The notes under the pieces are model-generated. The model did no database searches. It was not told the DNA's origin and saw only the letters and a program-made list of their open reading frames with translations. Shown here piece by piece: positions 51,001 to 59,085 of a stretch of DNA of 64,000 bases (within the stretch, counting starts at the first letter, position 1; each line of letters starts with the position of its first letter). The position numbers were made by a program, and so were the translations under genes. Origin of the DNA: G965216905 sp965216905 (GTDB lineage Bacteria > Actinomycetota > Acidimicrobiia > Spongiisociales > ZC4RG35); NCBI GenBank assembly GCA_965216905.1, contig OZ244213.1, positions 2,852,001 through 2,916,000 on the forward strand, read 5' to 3'.

Positions 51001-51333
51001 CTGGGCTTCTCGCTGCTGGCGACCCCGGGCACCGCCCGCTACCTCAACCACCATGCCCTGCCGGTCGACGTGGTCGTCAAAGTCGGCGAGGGCGAGAACG
51101 ACACCCGTTCGGCGATCGAGTCCGGTCGGGTCCAGCTGGTGGTGAACACCCCTCGGGGTGGGCGGGCGCGCAGCGACGGCCGGGTGATCCGCCATGCCGC
51201 CCGGCTCCAGGGCGTCCCCTGCGTCACCACCCTCCAAGGAGCGCTGTCGGTGGCGCGCAGCCTCCGGAGCGGCGAGCAGAGCACAACGGCACCGCGGTCG
51301 CTCCAGGACTGGCACCGGCCGGAAGGCCGGTGA
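48076..51333 (+). CDS. carB: Carbamoyl phosphate synthetase large subunit
   Basis: Makes carbamoyl phosphate for pyrimidines and arginine. Protein of 1085 residues with two homologous ATP-grasp halves: first half starts LLIGSGPIIIGQACEFDYSG, second half VVLGSGPNRIGQGIEFDYCC (about 560); MNPRVSRSSALASKATG and ANPRGSRTVPFISKASG are the paired ATP-grasp ends. A C-terminal MGS-like allosteric domain (about 940-1060) suggests control by UMP-type effectors. TGATG junction with carA. Confidence 0.98.
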   Translation: MPARTDIDSILLIGSGPIIIGQACEFDYSGTQAAKVLRSHGYRVILVNSNPATIMTDPEFADATYVEPITPEVLERIIELERPDALLPTLGGQTALNVTAALARAGVLERFDVELIGAGLDAIHRAEDRGLFKETMEAAGMEVPRAGYARSMSEAMRIAAEIGYPLMVRPSFILGGGGTGLAHDEETFIERARYGLATSPVGEILVEESVQGWKEFELEVMRDRNDNAVVVCSIENLDPMGVHTGDSITVAPIQTLSDREYQAMRDEAIAVLRAIGVETGGSNVQFAVDPLTGRRLVIEMNPRVSRSSALASKATGFPIAKIAALLAVGLTLDEIANDITGATPASFEPALDYVVVKAPRFDFGKFPSAPRTLGTSMRSVGEAMAIGRTFGEALQKALRSLEQGRMGLNADPAESRFQAMDDDALRAMLVTPTPDRVFAAGEALRRGWSTAEVAETTAYDPWFVDQMAEIVEVRVALEEAGLGDDAIRAAKRCGFSDAQLGYLWDVTESVIRRRRLDAGVTTTYKTVDTCAAEFEASTPYMYGTFEDEDEVPPADRPRVVVLGSGPNRIGQGIEFDYCCVHASFALRRAGYETVMVNCNPETVSTDYDTSDRLYFEPLTVEDVLAVVAAERPEAVIVQLGGQTPLNLARRLEEAGVPIAGTSPDSIALAEDREQFSAVCSKLGIRQPPHGIAMGRMEAEEVVDRVGLPVVIRPSFVLGGRKMRVLYTYDELSDYLDDLYGDLTEPEVTEAPLLIDRFLEAATEVDVDALYDGERLLLGGIMEHVEEAGVHSGDSACVVPPPTLSDAATKLIVDATEDLASALGVRGLINIQFAVRGDDVYVIEANPRGSRTVPFISKASGVPLAKAAARVMMGSTIAELVAEGMITEASLSGPSDFTAVKEAVLPWDRFPEEDTVLGPEMRATGEVMGIGDDAGVAYAKALLAAGHRLPAAGTVLITLADRDKAMGLAVAQAFHLLGFSLLATPGTARYLNHHALPVDVVVKVGEGENDTRSAIESGRVQLVVNTPRGGRARSDGRVIRHAARLQGVPCVTTLQGALSVARSLRSGEQSTTAPRSLQDWHRPEGR

Positions 51334-51334
51334 G

Positions 51335-52282
51335 GTGCGGTTCCGACGCCGCCTGAGCGTGCGAACCGGAACGCCGGTCGACCTGACGACCGAGCTCGGC
51401 CCGGTCACGCTCCGGTCTCCGATGATCGGCGCGTCCGGCACGGTTGGCTCCGGATACGAGTTCGTCGACGTCACCGACTTCGGTTCGTACGGGGCGGTCG
51501 TGGCGAAGTCGGTGTCACCCGAGCCGTGGGCTGGCCGTGAGCCGCCTCGGATCGGATCGGCCGGGGTGGGCATGCTCAATGCGATCGGCATCCAGAATCC
51601 CGGCGTCGCGGCGTGGGTGGCCGGTGTCGTCCCACACCTGGACGCCGTCGATGCTCCGGTATGGGGTTCGGCCGTGGGCACCGACCCCGAAGGGTTCGCC
51701 ATCGTTGCTGCTCGAATGGCCGAGGCCGGAATCCCGGTCATCGAGGTGAACCTCTCCTGCCCGAATCTCGACGGCCATCTGTTCGCGCTGGATCCGAACA
51801 GGTCGGCGGAGGTGATCGCTCGGGTGCGGGCCGAGGTCGACGTCCCGGTCGGTGCGAAACTGAGTCCCAACTCGGAGCGGATCTCCGACGTGGCCGCCGC
51901 CTGCGTCGATGCCGGGGCGGATTGGGTGGTGCTGACCAACACCGTGCTGGGCGCTGCCATCGACGTGAACACCCGGCGGCCCGTCCTGTCCTCGGTCATC
52001 GGCGGGTACTCGGGCCCGCCGCTGAAGCCCATCGCGCTGCGCTGTGTGATCGAGGTCCGCCGGGCTCACCCGAGAATTCCGATCGTCGGACTGGGCGGCG
52101 TCAGGAGTGCCGATGACGTCGTCGAGTACCTGCTCGCCGGAGCATCGGCGGTGGGTATCGGGACGGCCCACTTCGCCAACCCCCGCATCGTCTCCCAAAT
52201 CGCCGCCGACCTCCCAAGCCGGATCCGGGCGGCGGGCGCAACGTCGGTCTCCGAACTGATTGGAGGAATCAATCCATGGTGA
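51335..52282 (+). CDS. pyrD: Dihydroorotate dehydrogenase, class 1B-like
   Basis: FMN enzyme oxidising dihydroorotate to orotate. Protein of 315 residues: SPMIGASGTVGSG, the class 1B-like sequence GVGMLNAIGIQNPGVAAW, EVNLSCPNLDGH with the catalytic Cys, AKLSPNSERI, and the FMN-binding GLGGVRSADDVVEYL and GASAVGIGTAHF. Class 1B enzymes normally work with the iron-sulfur subunit PyrK, whose gene would be expected between carB and pyrD but is absent. GTG at 51335 has GGAAGG eight bases upstream; GTG at 51359 is an alternative. Overlaps pyrF by seven bases. Confidence 0.95.
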   Translation: MRFRRRLSVRTGTPVDLTTELGPVTLRSPMIGASGTVGSGYEFVDVTDFGSYGAVVAKSVSPEPWAGREPPRIGSAGVGMLNAIGIQNPGVAAWVAGVVPHLDAVDAPVWGSAVGTDPEGFAIVAARMAEAGIPVIEVNLSCPNLDGHLFALDPNRSAEVIARVRAEVDVPVGAKLSPNSERISDVAAACVDAGADWVVLTNTVLGAAIDVNTRRPVLSSVIGGYSGPPLKPIALRCVIEVRRAHPRIPIVGLGGVRSADDVVEYLLAGASAVGIGTAHFANPRIVSQIAADLPSRIRAAGATSVSELIGGINPW

Positions 52283-52962
52283 CGACACACAATCCGATTC
52301 TGGTCGCGCTCGACGTCGCTTCCGCCGAGGAGGCGGTGCGCCTCGCCAAGGACCTCGCCCCACATGTCGGAGGGTTCAAGGTCGGCCTCCAACTGTTGTC
52401 GGGTCCCGGACCGGCGACGATCTCCGCGGTGGCGGACCTCGGGAAGCCGGTCTTCGCCGATGCGAAGCTGCACGACATTCCGAACACGGTGGCGGCCGGA
52501 TGCACTGCCCTGGCGGCCTGGGGTGCTCGCTGGATCACCGTCCACGGTGCAGGCGGAACGGCGATGATCGAAGCCGCCGTCGAAGCCGTCGGACCGAGCA
52601 CCGGCATCCTGGTCGTCACGGTGCTCACGAGCCTCGATGCGGCGGCGCTGGCCGCCACCGGCGTGACCGGGTCGGTGGGCCGCCAGGTGGCACGCCTCAC
52701 CCGGCTGGCGGAACGGACCGGGGCGGAGGGCGTCGTCTGCGGCGTTCGGGAGCTGGGCGATGTGGCCCAGGTCGCCCCCGAACTCACCCGAGTGACCCCG
52801 GGCATTCGCCCGACCGGGGTCCCGGGCCACGATCAGGCGAGGGTGGCCAGCCCGGCCGAGGCGATTCGGAGAGGAGCCACGTATTTGGTCGTTGGACGAG
52901 CCATCACCGGGACCGCCGATCCGATCGCGGCTGCCGTTGAGATCGCCGACTCACTCGACTGA
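52276..52962 (+). CDS. pyrF: Orotidine 5'-phosphate decarboxylase
   Basis: Last step to UMP. Protein of 228 residues of the standard bacterial (type 1) form: LVALDVASAEEAVRL, the catalytic DAKLHDIPNTV segment, TPGIRPTGVPGHDQARVASP and YLVVGRAITG for phosphate binding. This differs from the type 2 pyrF of mycobacteria. It closes the pyr operon: only pyrE (orotate phosphoribosyltransferase) is missing for UMP synthesis. Confidence 0.97.
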   Translation: MVTTHNPILVALDVASAEEAVRLAKDLAPHVGGFKVGLQLLSGPGPATISAVADLGKPVFADAKLHDIPNTVAAGCTALAAWGARWITVHGAGGTAMIEAAVEAVGPSTGILVVTVLTSLDAAALAATGVTGSVGRQVARLTRLAERTGAEGVVCGVRELGDVAQVAPELTRVTPGIRPTGVPGHDQARVASPAEAIRRGATYLVVGRAITGTADPIAAAVEIADSLD

Positions 52963-53043
52963 CACACAGGCGGCCCGGCTCGAGGCATCGGAGCTGCCGA
53001 GGCACATCGGGCCCGGTTGTCCCGGCACGGCCGGTCCGGTCGA

Positions 53044-53049
53044 TACAAT
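53044..53049 (+). promoter_or_regulatory. -10 box of mihF
   Basis: TACAAT, 32 bases before the ATG, within GGTCGATACAAT; GGGAGG (53071-53076) is the ribosome site. The GGTCGATACAA core recurs before the conservon operon. Confidence 0.5.
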
Positions 53050-53081
53050 CGCAGGACGAGTCCATCGCCCGGGAGGAACCG

Positions 53082-53393
53082 ATGCAGCCACCACAGCTCA
53101 CCGACGAGCAACGCGCCGCGGCGCTCGAGAAGGCGGCCGCAGCTCGGCGGGCGCGGGCCGAGGTGAAGGAGCTGCTCAAGACCGGCGCCCTCCGTTTCGA
53201 CGAGTTGCTGGAGCGAGCGGACGACGACGACGTGCTCGGCGGACTCAAGGTCGAATCCGTGCTCGCATCGATGCCGGGTACCGGAAAGATCGGCGCCAAG
53301 CGGCTGATGGAACACCACGGGATCGCCGGCAACCGCCGGCTGCGTGGCCTGGGGGATCGCCAGCGAGCGGCGCTCCTCGATGAGTTCGCCTGA
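53082..53393 (+). CDS. mihF: Integration host factor, actinobacterial type
   Basis: Small nucleoid-associated DNA-binding protein unrelated to enteric IHF and unique to actinobacteria. Protein of 103 residues: N-terminal basic helix (AALEKAAAARRARAEVKELL), central helices, and the helix-two-turn-helix signature MPGTGKIGAKRLMEHHGIAGNRR, GLGDRQRAALLDEF. ATG at 53082 has GGGAGG five bases upstream. Its end overlaps the gmk start by 14 bases; mihF-gmk-rpoZ-coaBC-metK-priA is the usual actinobacterial order. Confidence 0.97.
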   Translation: MQPPQLTDEQRAAALEKAAAARRARAEVKELLKTGALRFDELLERADDDDVLGGLKVESVLASMPGTGKIGAKRLMEHHGIAGNRRLRGLGDRQRAALLDEFA

Positions 53394-54039
53394 GGCGCGA
53401 GCCGTGGTCTTGCCCGACGAGCGGGGCGATCGCCAACCCCGTGATCGCGGGATCCTCGCTGCTTCATCACAGCCGCGGGATCCTCGGACGCGGGGGCGCC
53501 TGGTGGTGATCTCGGGGCCCTCGGGTGCCGGCAAGTCGACCATCGTTCGCTCCCTGCTCGATCGCCTGCCATTCCGATTCTCGGTGTCGATGACCACGCG
53601 CCACCGGCGACCGGGAGAGGTCGATGGCCAGCACTATCACTTCGTCAGCCGTGACACGTTCCGAGCTTCGATCGAGGAGGACGACCTCCTCGAGTGGGCG
53701 GAGTACGGCGGCCACCTGTACGGCACGCCGCGCCAGCCGGTCGATCGATGGCGGGCGGCAGGTGAGGACGTCCTCCTCGAGATCGAGATCCAAGGCGCCC
53801 GCCAGGTTCGGGAGAACGACCGAACGGCGATGTTGGTGTTCATCGTGCCCCCGACCATGGACGAGTTGGAACGGCGATTGCGTGGCCGGGGTGACACCGC
53901 CGGGAGTGACATCGATCGGAGACTCGACATCGCCGCCGACGAGATGACCGAGGCTCCGGCGCTGGTCGACGCGGTCGTGGTCAACGACGAGGTCACCCGG
54001 GCCACCGAGGAGATCGTCGCATTCCTCGGCGCCGGCTGA
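53380..54039 (+). CDS. gmk: Guanylate kinase
   Basis: Phosphorylates GMP to GDP. The frame from ATG 53380 gives 219 residues; P-loop ISGPSGAGKSTIVR starts near 44, then SVSMTTRHRRPGEVDGQHYHFV for GMP binding and LLEWAEYGGHLYGTP. About 40 residues precede the conserved RGRLVVISGPSGAGK, more than in most family members, so a later GTG (53404 or 53503) is possible. Overlap with mihF suggests coupling. Confidence 0.95.
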   Translation: MSSPEARAVVLPDERGDRQPRDRGILAASSQPRDPRTRGRLVVISGPSGAGKSTIVRSLLDRLPFRFSVSMTTRHRRPGEVDGQHYHFVSRDTFRASIEEDDLLEWAEYGGHLYGTPRQPVDRWRAAGEDVLLEIEIQGARQVRENDRTAMLVFIVPPTMDELERRLRGRGDTAGSDIDRRLDIAADEMTEAPALVDAVVVNDEVTRATEEIVAFLGAG

Positions 54040-54087
54040 CGCAGTTCATCGGAGGAAGCCGGTCGCCGGCAGTGTTCATCCTCCGGC

Positions 54088-54093
54088 TATCCT
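54088..54093 (+). promoter_or_regulatory. -10 box of rpoZ
   Basis: TATCCT, 33 bases before the rpoZ ATG; GGAG (54115-54118) is the ribosome site. Confidence 0.45.
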
Positions 54094-54126
54094 GATGATC
54101 GTCCCATTCCCCCTGGAGCAACAGTC

Positions 54127-54348
54127 ATGCGTATCGAAGATGTGGTCGACGAGATCGGCGGACGGTTCTCGACCGTTGTGGTCTCGGCACGGCGCGCCCG
54201 TGAGATCAATGCGTACTTCCATCAACTCGGCGGTGGGTATGGGCGGTTCGTGCCACCGCAGGTGCACTCGCTGAGCCGCAAGCCGCTCACCATCGCCATG
54301 GAAGAGATCGCCGAAGGCAAGGTCACCGTGGAGCGCGAGGAGGCCTGA
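54127..54348 (+). CDS. rpoZ: RNA polymerase omega subunit
   Basis: Assembly chaperone of the RNA polymerase beta-prime subunit. Protein of 73 residues, shorter than mycobacterial omega (110) but typical for this gene's core: VVVSARRAREINAYFHQLGG followed by QVHSLSRKPLTIAMEEIAEGKV. The 'ARRAR-IN' helix and the 'KPLTIAMEEI' segment are the conserved omega features. coaBC begins one base after the stop. Confidence 0.93.
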   Translation: MRIEDVVDEIGGRFSTVVVSARRAREINAYFHQLGGGYGRFVPPQVHSLSRKPLTIAMEEIAEGKVTVEREEA

Positions 54349-54349
54349 A

Positions 54350-55534
54350 ATGGACCTCGCCGGGCGACGCGTGGTGCTCGGCGTCTCCGGAGGCGTGGCG
54401 GCGTACAAGTCGGCGCTCGTGTGCCGTCGGTTGGGAGAGCTGGGCGCCGAGGTGCGGCCGGTCATGACCGAGACGGCCGCCACGTTCCTCGGCCCAGCCA
54501 CCCTCGGTGCGCTCTCGGGAACGCCTCCTCTGGTCGATCTCATCTCCCATCCGGGTTCGGTCTCGCCCCACACGGATCTGGCCCGATGGGCCGACGTGGT
54601 CGTGGTCTGCCCGGCGACCGCCGCCACCATCGCACGACTCGCCACCGGGATGAGCGAGGACGCCCTGTCGGCAACGGTGCTGGCGACTCGTGCCCCCGTG
54701 GTCGTGGCCCCGGCCATGCACACCGAGATGTGGGAGCACCCGGCGACCGTTCGGAACATTGCCACGCTGCGCCAAGACGGGTTGGTGCTCGTCGGACCGG
54801 ACAGCGGACCACTGGCGGGAGGTGACGAGGGTCCGGGGCGGATGGCCGATCCCGAAGAAATCGTCATGGCGGCGGTCCAGGCGCTGCAGCCGTCCGACCT
54901 GGCCGGACTCAGCGTCCTGATCACGGCCGGCGGTACCCGGGAGGCGATCGATCCGGTCCGATACCTCGGGAACCGAAGCTCGGGAAAGATGGGTCACGCC
55001 CTGGCGGAGGAGGCGGCTCGACGGGGCGCCAAGGTGACCCTCGTCACCACCTCGAACCTGGCCGTCACCCACCCGGCGATCGATCGCGTCCAGGTCGAGT
55101 CGGCCGAAGAGATGGATGGGGCGGTGCGTTCGGTCGAGCCAGACGTGGCGGTGATGGCCGCGGCGGTCGCCGACTTCCGGCCGGCCGACCCGAGCGTCTC
55201 CAAGCTGAGCCGCCGTGACGGTCCGCCCCATATCGAGCTCGAGCCGACGCCGGACATCTTGGCCGGGGTGGCGTCACGGCCCTCGCGGCCATACCTGGTC
55301 GGCTTTGCGGCCGAGACCGGCTCGCTCGATCGGGCGATCGAGAAGGCCGGACGCAAGGGGGTCGACGTATTGATCGCCAACGACGTCTCCGAGGATGACG
55401 CCGGCTTCGCCGTCGACACGAATCGGGTGACGGTCATCTGGCCCGATGGTCGAACCGAACCGTGGGACTTGGCATCCAAGCGGCAAGTCGCGGCCCGCAT
55501 CTGGGATCTGGTTGCAGCCAACTCCGCCCGGTAA
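54350..55534 (+). CDS. coaBC: Bifunctional phosphopantothenoylcysteine decarboxylase / synthase
   Basis: Two steps of coenzyme A synthesis on one chain of 394 residues. CoaC flavoprotein domain (about 1-180): LGVSGGVAAYKSALVCRRL, active-site His in SPHTDLARWAD, and PAMHTEMWEHPAT as the substrate clamp. CoaB domain (about 185-394): LITAGGTREAIDPVRYLGNRSSGKMG, AVADFRP, and LVGFAAETG. Position after rpoZ is conserved. The TAA stop overlaps the probable -10 box of metK. Confidence 0.97.
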   Translation: MDLAGRRVVLGVSGGVAAYKSALVCRRLGELGAEVRPVMTETAATFLGPATLGALSGTPPLVDLISHPGSVSPHTDLARWADVVVVCPATAATIARLATGMSEDALSATVLATRAPVVVAPAMHTEMWEHPATVRNIATLRQDGLVLVGPDSGPLAGGDEGPGRMADPEEIVMAAVQALQPSDLAGLSVLITAGGTREAIDPVRYLGNRSSGKMGHALAEEAARRGAKVTLVTTSNLAVTHPAIDRVQVESAEEMDGAVRSVEPDVAVMAAAVADFRPADPSVSKLSRRDGPPHIELEPTPDILAGVASRPSRPYLVGFAAETGSLDRAIEKAGRKGVDVLIANDVSEDDAGFAVDTNRVTVIWPDGRTEPWDLASKRQVAARIWDLVAANSAR

Positions 55535-55537
55535 CGT
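55532..55537 (+). promoter_or_regulatory. -10 box of a likely leaderless metK promoter
   Basis: TAACGT overlaps the coaBC stop codon and ends seven bases before the preferred metK ATG. Confidence 0.4.
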
Positions 55538-55544
55538 GATGCCG

Positions 55545-56690
55545 ATGTCCGAACGACAGTGGTATTTCAGCTCCGAGTCCGTCACCGAGGGTCACCCCGA
55601 CAAGGTTGCCGACGCCGTCTCAGACGCGGTGCTCGACGCCTGTTTGAGCGAAGACTCCAGGGCCCGGGTGGCGTGCGAGACGCTGGTCACGAGCCGCCGG
55701 GCCATCGTGGCCGGTGAGATCACCACGACCGCCGACATCGATGTCCCGGGGATCGCTCGAGCGGTGATCGGCGACATCGGTTACCGGGGCTTCGATCCCG
55801 AGTTCGATGCCGATGACATCGAAATCCAGAACCTGGTTCACGAACAGAGCCCCGATATCGCTCAGGGCGTGGATCAAGAAGGCGCCGGCGACCAGGGCAT
55901 CATGTTCGGGTTTGCGTGCGACGAGACACCCGAGCTCATGCCGCTCCCGATTCAGCTGGCGCACCGTCTGGCCGAGCGGTTGGCGGAGCTGCGTCGCAGC
56001 GATGAGCTCCCGTACTTGCGCCCAGACGGGAAGACTCAGGTGACCGTCGAGTATCGCGGTTCGGAGCCGGTGGCGGTCAGCAGCTTGCTGATCTCGTCTC
56101 ACCACGCCGCGGGGGTGGACATCGAATCGACGATGCGGCCCGACCTCTGGGACCAGGTGGTGAAGCAGGTCGTCCCCGCCGAGATGCTGGATGACGACAT
56201 CCCCTTCTACGTGAACCCGACAGGCATATTCGAGATCGGTGGCCCGCATGCCGACACGGGCCTGACGGGCCGGAAGGTCATCGTCGACACGTACGGGGGG
56301 TATGCCCGCCATGGTGGAGGCGCCTTCAGCGGCAAAGACCCCACCAAGGTCGACCGTTCGGCGGCATATGCCGCTCGCCACGCTGCCAAGAACGTGGTCG
56401 CAGCCGGGTTGGCCGGGCGCTGTGAAGTACAACTCGCCTACGCCATCGGCCGGGCCGAACCGTTCTCGATCCTGGTGGACACCTTCGGTACCGGCAACGT
56501 GGACCCCGTCCGGCTCGAGGCGGTGGTGATCGAACACTTCGACTTCCGGCCGCGCGCCATCATCGATCGGCTCGGGTTGGCGGCGCCCATCTATCGCAAG
56601 ACCGCCGCGTATGGCCACTTCGGTCGTGCTGGATTCCCGTGGGAGGCCACCGACCAAGCCCCTGACCTCGCAGCTGCGTTCGGCGGTTGA
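55545..56690 (+). CDS. metK: S-adenosylmethionine synthetase
   Basis: Makes SAM from methionine and ATP. Protein of 381 residues with FSSESVTEGHPDKVADAVSD at the start, the hexapeptide GAGDQGIMFGFACDE, and the phosphate loop GGGAFSGKDPTKVDRSAAY. ATG at 55545 gives the normal N-terminus; GTG 55536 and ATG 55539 are alternatives. SAM is used by queA in this window. Stop overlaps the priA TTG (TTGA). Confidence 0.97.
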   Translation: MSERQWYFSSESVTEGHPDKVADAVSDAVLDACLSEDSRARVACETLVTSRRAIVAGEITTTADIDVPGIARAVIGDIGYRGFDPEFDADDIEIQNLVHEQSPDIAQGVDQEGAGDQGIMFGFACDETPELMPLPIQLAHRLAERLAELRRSDELPYLRPDGKTQVTVEYRGSEPVAVSSLLISSHHAAGVDIESTMRPDLWDQVVKQVVPAEMLDDDIPFYVNPTGIFEIGGPHADTGLTGRKVIVDTYGGYARHGGGAFSGKDPTKVDRSAAYAARHAAKNVVAAGLAGRCEVQLAYAIGRAEPFSILVDTFGTGNVDPVRLEAVVIEHFDFRPRAIIDRLGLAAPIYRKTAAYGHFGRAGFPWEATDQAPDLAAAFGG

Positions 56691-58489
56691 TCGCCACCGT
56701 CGTCCCCGACGTTCCCAGCTTTGCCGTCGACGCCGGGTTTCGGTACCGCGTTCCCGAGCGGATGCGGCCGCGTGTGAGCGTCGGGTCGCGGGTCCGGATC
56801 CCGCTCGGAGGTCGTCGGACGGGCGGGACCGTGATCGGCTTGGCGAGTGAGGAACCAGCCGAACCGTTGCGGGACATCGCCGGTGTTTCGGGCGCAACGC
56901 CGGTCTTCGACGACTCCCTCGCGGCGGCGCTCCAATGGGCCGCCTTTCACTATGTGGCGCCACTGTCGGTCATGCTGCGGAGGGCGGCTCCCCCCAACGT
57001 CACCCCACCGCCGCCGCCGGACGACGACCGGACGGCGTCACGGTACGCCGACGGCCCCCAGCCGGTCCTGGATCGGGCCGACCCCCTCCACCGGAGCCTG
57101 ATCGAAGCCGTCGCCGGCCGCCGCAGCCGGCCCACGGTCTGGCTGGCGGCCCTCGGTCACGAGGAGTGGATCGATCGGGCGGACCGGTTGCTGGCCGAAC
57201 GCGGCCGCAGCCTCCTGGTGGTCGTCCCGACCGCCGCGGAGGTGCGGCGGTTGGCAGGACGACTGGACCGATCTCGGCTGGTGGTGGTCGACTCCGAGAT
57301 GGACGACGCGACCCTGACCCAATCCTGGGGACGCGCCGCCCATCGGGGTGGGCTGGTCATCGGCACCCCGCGCGTCGCCGCCTGGCCGGTGGCGGATCTG
57401 GCGGCCGTGGCGCTCATCGAGGACGGCCGGCGCGCCATGAAGGATCGGCAGTCACCGACGGTCCATGCTCGCGATTTGTTGCGCGCCCGCGCCCAGCGGC
57501 GACCATGTGCCATCGTGGTGGCCGGCCCGACGCCATCGCTCGAGGCGCTGGCCTGGGGTCCTGAGATCATCCGTCCGTCTCGGCGGGCATGGACCCACGT
57601 CGAAATCGTCGACCGACGGGAAGACCCACCGGGTGGAGGCGTCGTGGCATCCCGCTCGATGGCCGCCATCCGAGCGGTGGCCAAGCGGGGAGGTCGGGTG
57701 TTCGTGTTCGCCCACCGCCGTGGGTACTCGGCCGCAGCGAGATGCGTCCGCTGTCGCACACTGCGGCGCTGCCCGTCGTGCGGATCGCGGCCCGATCCAG
57801 GTGATGAGTGCCGGCGATGCGGCGCCGCATTGGGCGAGTGCGTCGAGTGCGGTGGGGGCCGGTTCGAGCCACTCGGCGCCGGGGTGGGCCGTGTCATCGA
57901 GGAGATCGCCCGCTCGGTGGGACGAGATCAGGTCGGCGCCCATCCGGCTCCGACGCCGATCACCGTCGGTTCCGAACGCGACCTCGCCGAACTCGAACCG
58001 GTGGACCTGACCGTCGCCATCGATCTCGACGGGCTGATCTTCGGGCCGAACTATCGGGCGGCGGAGGAGGCACTCCGCATCGGGGCGCGGCTGGCGTCCG
58101 CCCTCGGCCGAGGCAGCGGCCGCCGGCTGATGGCTCAGACCGCCGATCCCACGCACCCCGTCATCGATGCACTCCGGACCGGTGATCCGACGGTCTTCGC
58201 CGGTCACGAGCTTCCGATCCGCGAGTCGTTGCGCTACCCCCCGTCCGGCTCACTGATCGTCATCGAGGCCCGGGCCGCAGACGATGGGGCACTCAAGCAA
58301 GTGGATGTCGACATCGGCGAGATCGGAAAGGCAGACGTGCTCGGACCTGCACCCACCGCGGACGGTCTGCGCTGGCTGATCCAGGGGGGCGATCTCGGAT
58401 CATTCCGGACGGGTCTGCGACCGGCCGTTCAGCGTTGGCGCGATGCCCGTGTCACGGTCCGGATCGACGTCGATCCGATCGATCTGTGA
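56687..58489 (+). CDS. priA: PriA-like protein lacking helicase ATPase motifs
   Basis: Primosomal N' homolog of 600 residues. The N-terminal DNA-binding domain (VVPDVPSFAVDAGFRYRVPE, VRIPLGGRRTGGTVIGL) and the eight-Cys zinc region (CVRC, CPSC, CRRC, CVEC; about 348-390) are kept. The Walker A position reads WLAALGHEEW instead of GxTGSGKTE, and the DEAH box reads ALIEDGRRAMKD, so ATP hydrolysis and helicase activity are not expected. The same loss is known for actinobacterial PriA. A role in replication restart as a binding platform is inferred. Start TTG overlaps the metK stop; no better start was seen. Confidence 0.93.
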   Translation: MIATVVPDVPSFAVDAGFRYRVPERMRPRVSVGSRVRIPLGGRRTGGTVIGLASEEPAEPLRDIAGVSGATPVFDDSLAAALQWAAFHYVAPLSVMLRRAAPPNVTPPPPPDDDRTASRYADGPQPVLDRADPLHRSLIEAVAGRRSRPTVWLAALGHEEWIDRADRLLAERGRSLLVVVPTAAEVRRLAGRLDRSRLVVVDSEMDDATLTQSWGRAAHRGGLVIGTPRVAAWPVADLAAVALIEDGRRAMKDRQSPTVHARDLLRARAQRRPCAIVVAGPTPSLEALAWGPEIIRPSRRAWTHVEIVDRREDPPGGGVVASRSMAAIRAVAKRGGRVFVFAHRRGYSAAARCVRCRTLRRCPSCGSRPDPGDECRRCGAALGECVECGGGRFEPLGAGVGRVIEEIARSVGRDQVGAHPAPTPITVGSERDLAELEPVDLTVAIDLDGLIFGPNYRAAEEALRIGARLASALGRGSGRRLMAQTADPTHPVIDALRTGDPTVFAGHELPIRESLRYPPSGSLIVIEARAADDGALKQVDVDIGEIGKADVLGPAPTADGLRWLIQGGDLGSFRTGLRPAVQRWRDARVTVRIDVDPIDL

Positions 58490-58557
58490 ACCTCGGTCGC
58501 GTCAGCCAGACCGGGGATGCGGGGTCACATGGCGCATGTACTCCCGCGATCGGCAAC

Positions 58558-58563
58558 TACGCT
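58558..58563 (+). promoter_or_regulatory. -10 box of a likely leaderless def promoter
   Basis: TACGCT ends nine bases before the def ATG. Confidence 0.45.
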
Positions 58564-58572
58564 CCGGGCGTC

Positions 58573-59085
58573 ATGGCCATCCTGCCGATCAGAACGTACG
58601 GCGATCCGGTGCTGCGGACTCCCACCGCGCCGGTCACCGCGATCGATGACGATGTCCGGAAGCTCGTCGCCGACATGATCGAGACCATGTATGACGCGCC
58701 GGGTGTTGGATTGGCAGCCACCCAGATCGGTGTGTCGAGACGGGTTTGCGTGTTCGACGCGCAGGATGGGCACGGCGCCCGTGTGCTCATCAACCCGGTG
58801 ATGGAGGAGGCTTCCGGAACGCTCCAATACGACGAGGGCTGCCTGTCGGTACCCGGGCACTACTGGGAGATAACCCGCCCCGAGTATGCCCGGGCGAGCG
58901 GGCTCGACCTCGACGGCCAAGCGGTCACATACGAGGGCGAGGGTCTGATGGGCCGCGTTCTCCAGCATGAAATCGATCATCTGGACGGGATTCTCTTGAT
59001 CGAGCGTCTCGAACCGAGCGTCCGCAAGTCGGCGTTGCGGGACCTTCGGAACGAGGCGCTGGGCCTGGTCGACCTCGGTGAGTGA
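58573..59085 (+). CDS. def: Peptide deformylase
   Basis: Removes the formyl group from new proteins. Protein of 170 residues with all three motifs: GVGLAATQIG, EGCLSVPG with the metal Cys, and QHEIDHLDG with the two His ligands and catalytic Glu. The gene is followed, with an eight-base overlap, by fmt, which adds the formyl group to initiator tRNA, so the two opposed steps of formyl-Met use are co-expressed. Confidence 0.97.
   Translation: MAILPIRTYGDPVLRTPTAPVTAIDDDVRKLVADMIETMYDAPGVGLAATQIGVSRRVCVFDAQDGHGARVLINPVMEEASGTLQYDEGCLSVPGHYWEITRPEYARASGLDLDGQAVTYEGEGLMGRVLQHEIDHLDGILLIERLEPSVRKSALRDLRNEALGLVDLGE

Noticed and set aside
48670..52032. Long minus-strand frame opposite carB and pyrD
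   Set aside because: Shadow of two conserved genes; composition is a GC artefact.
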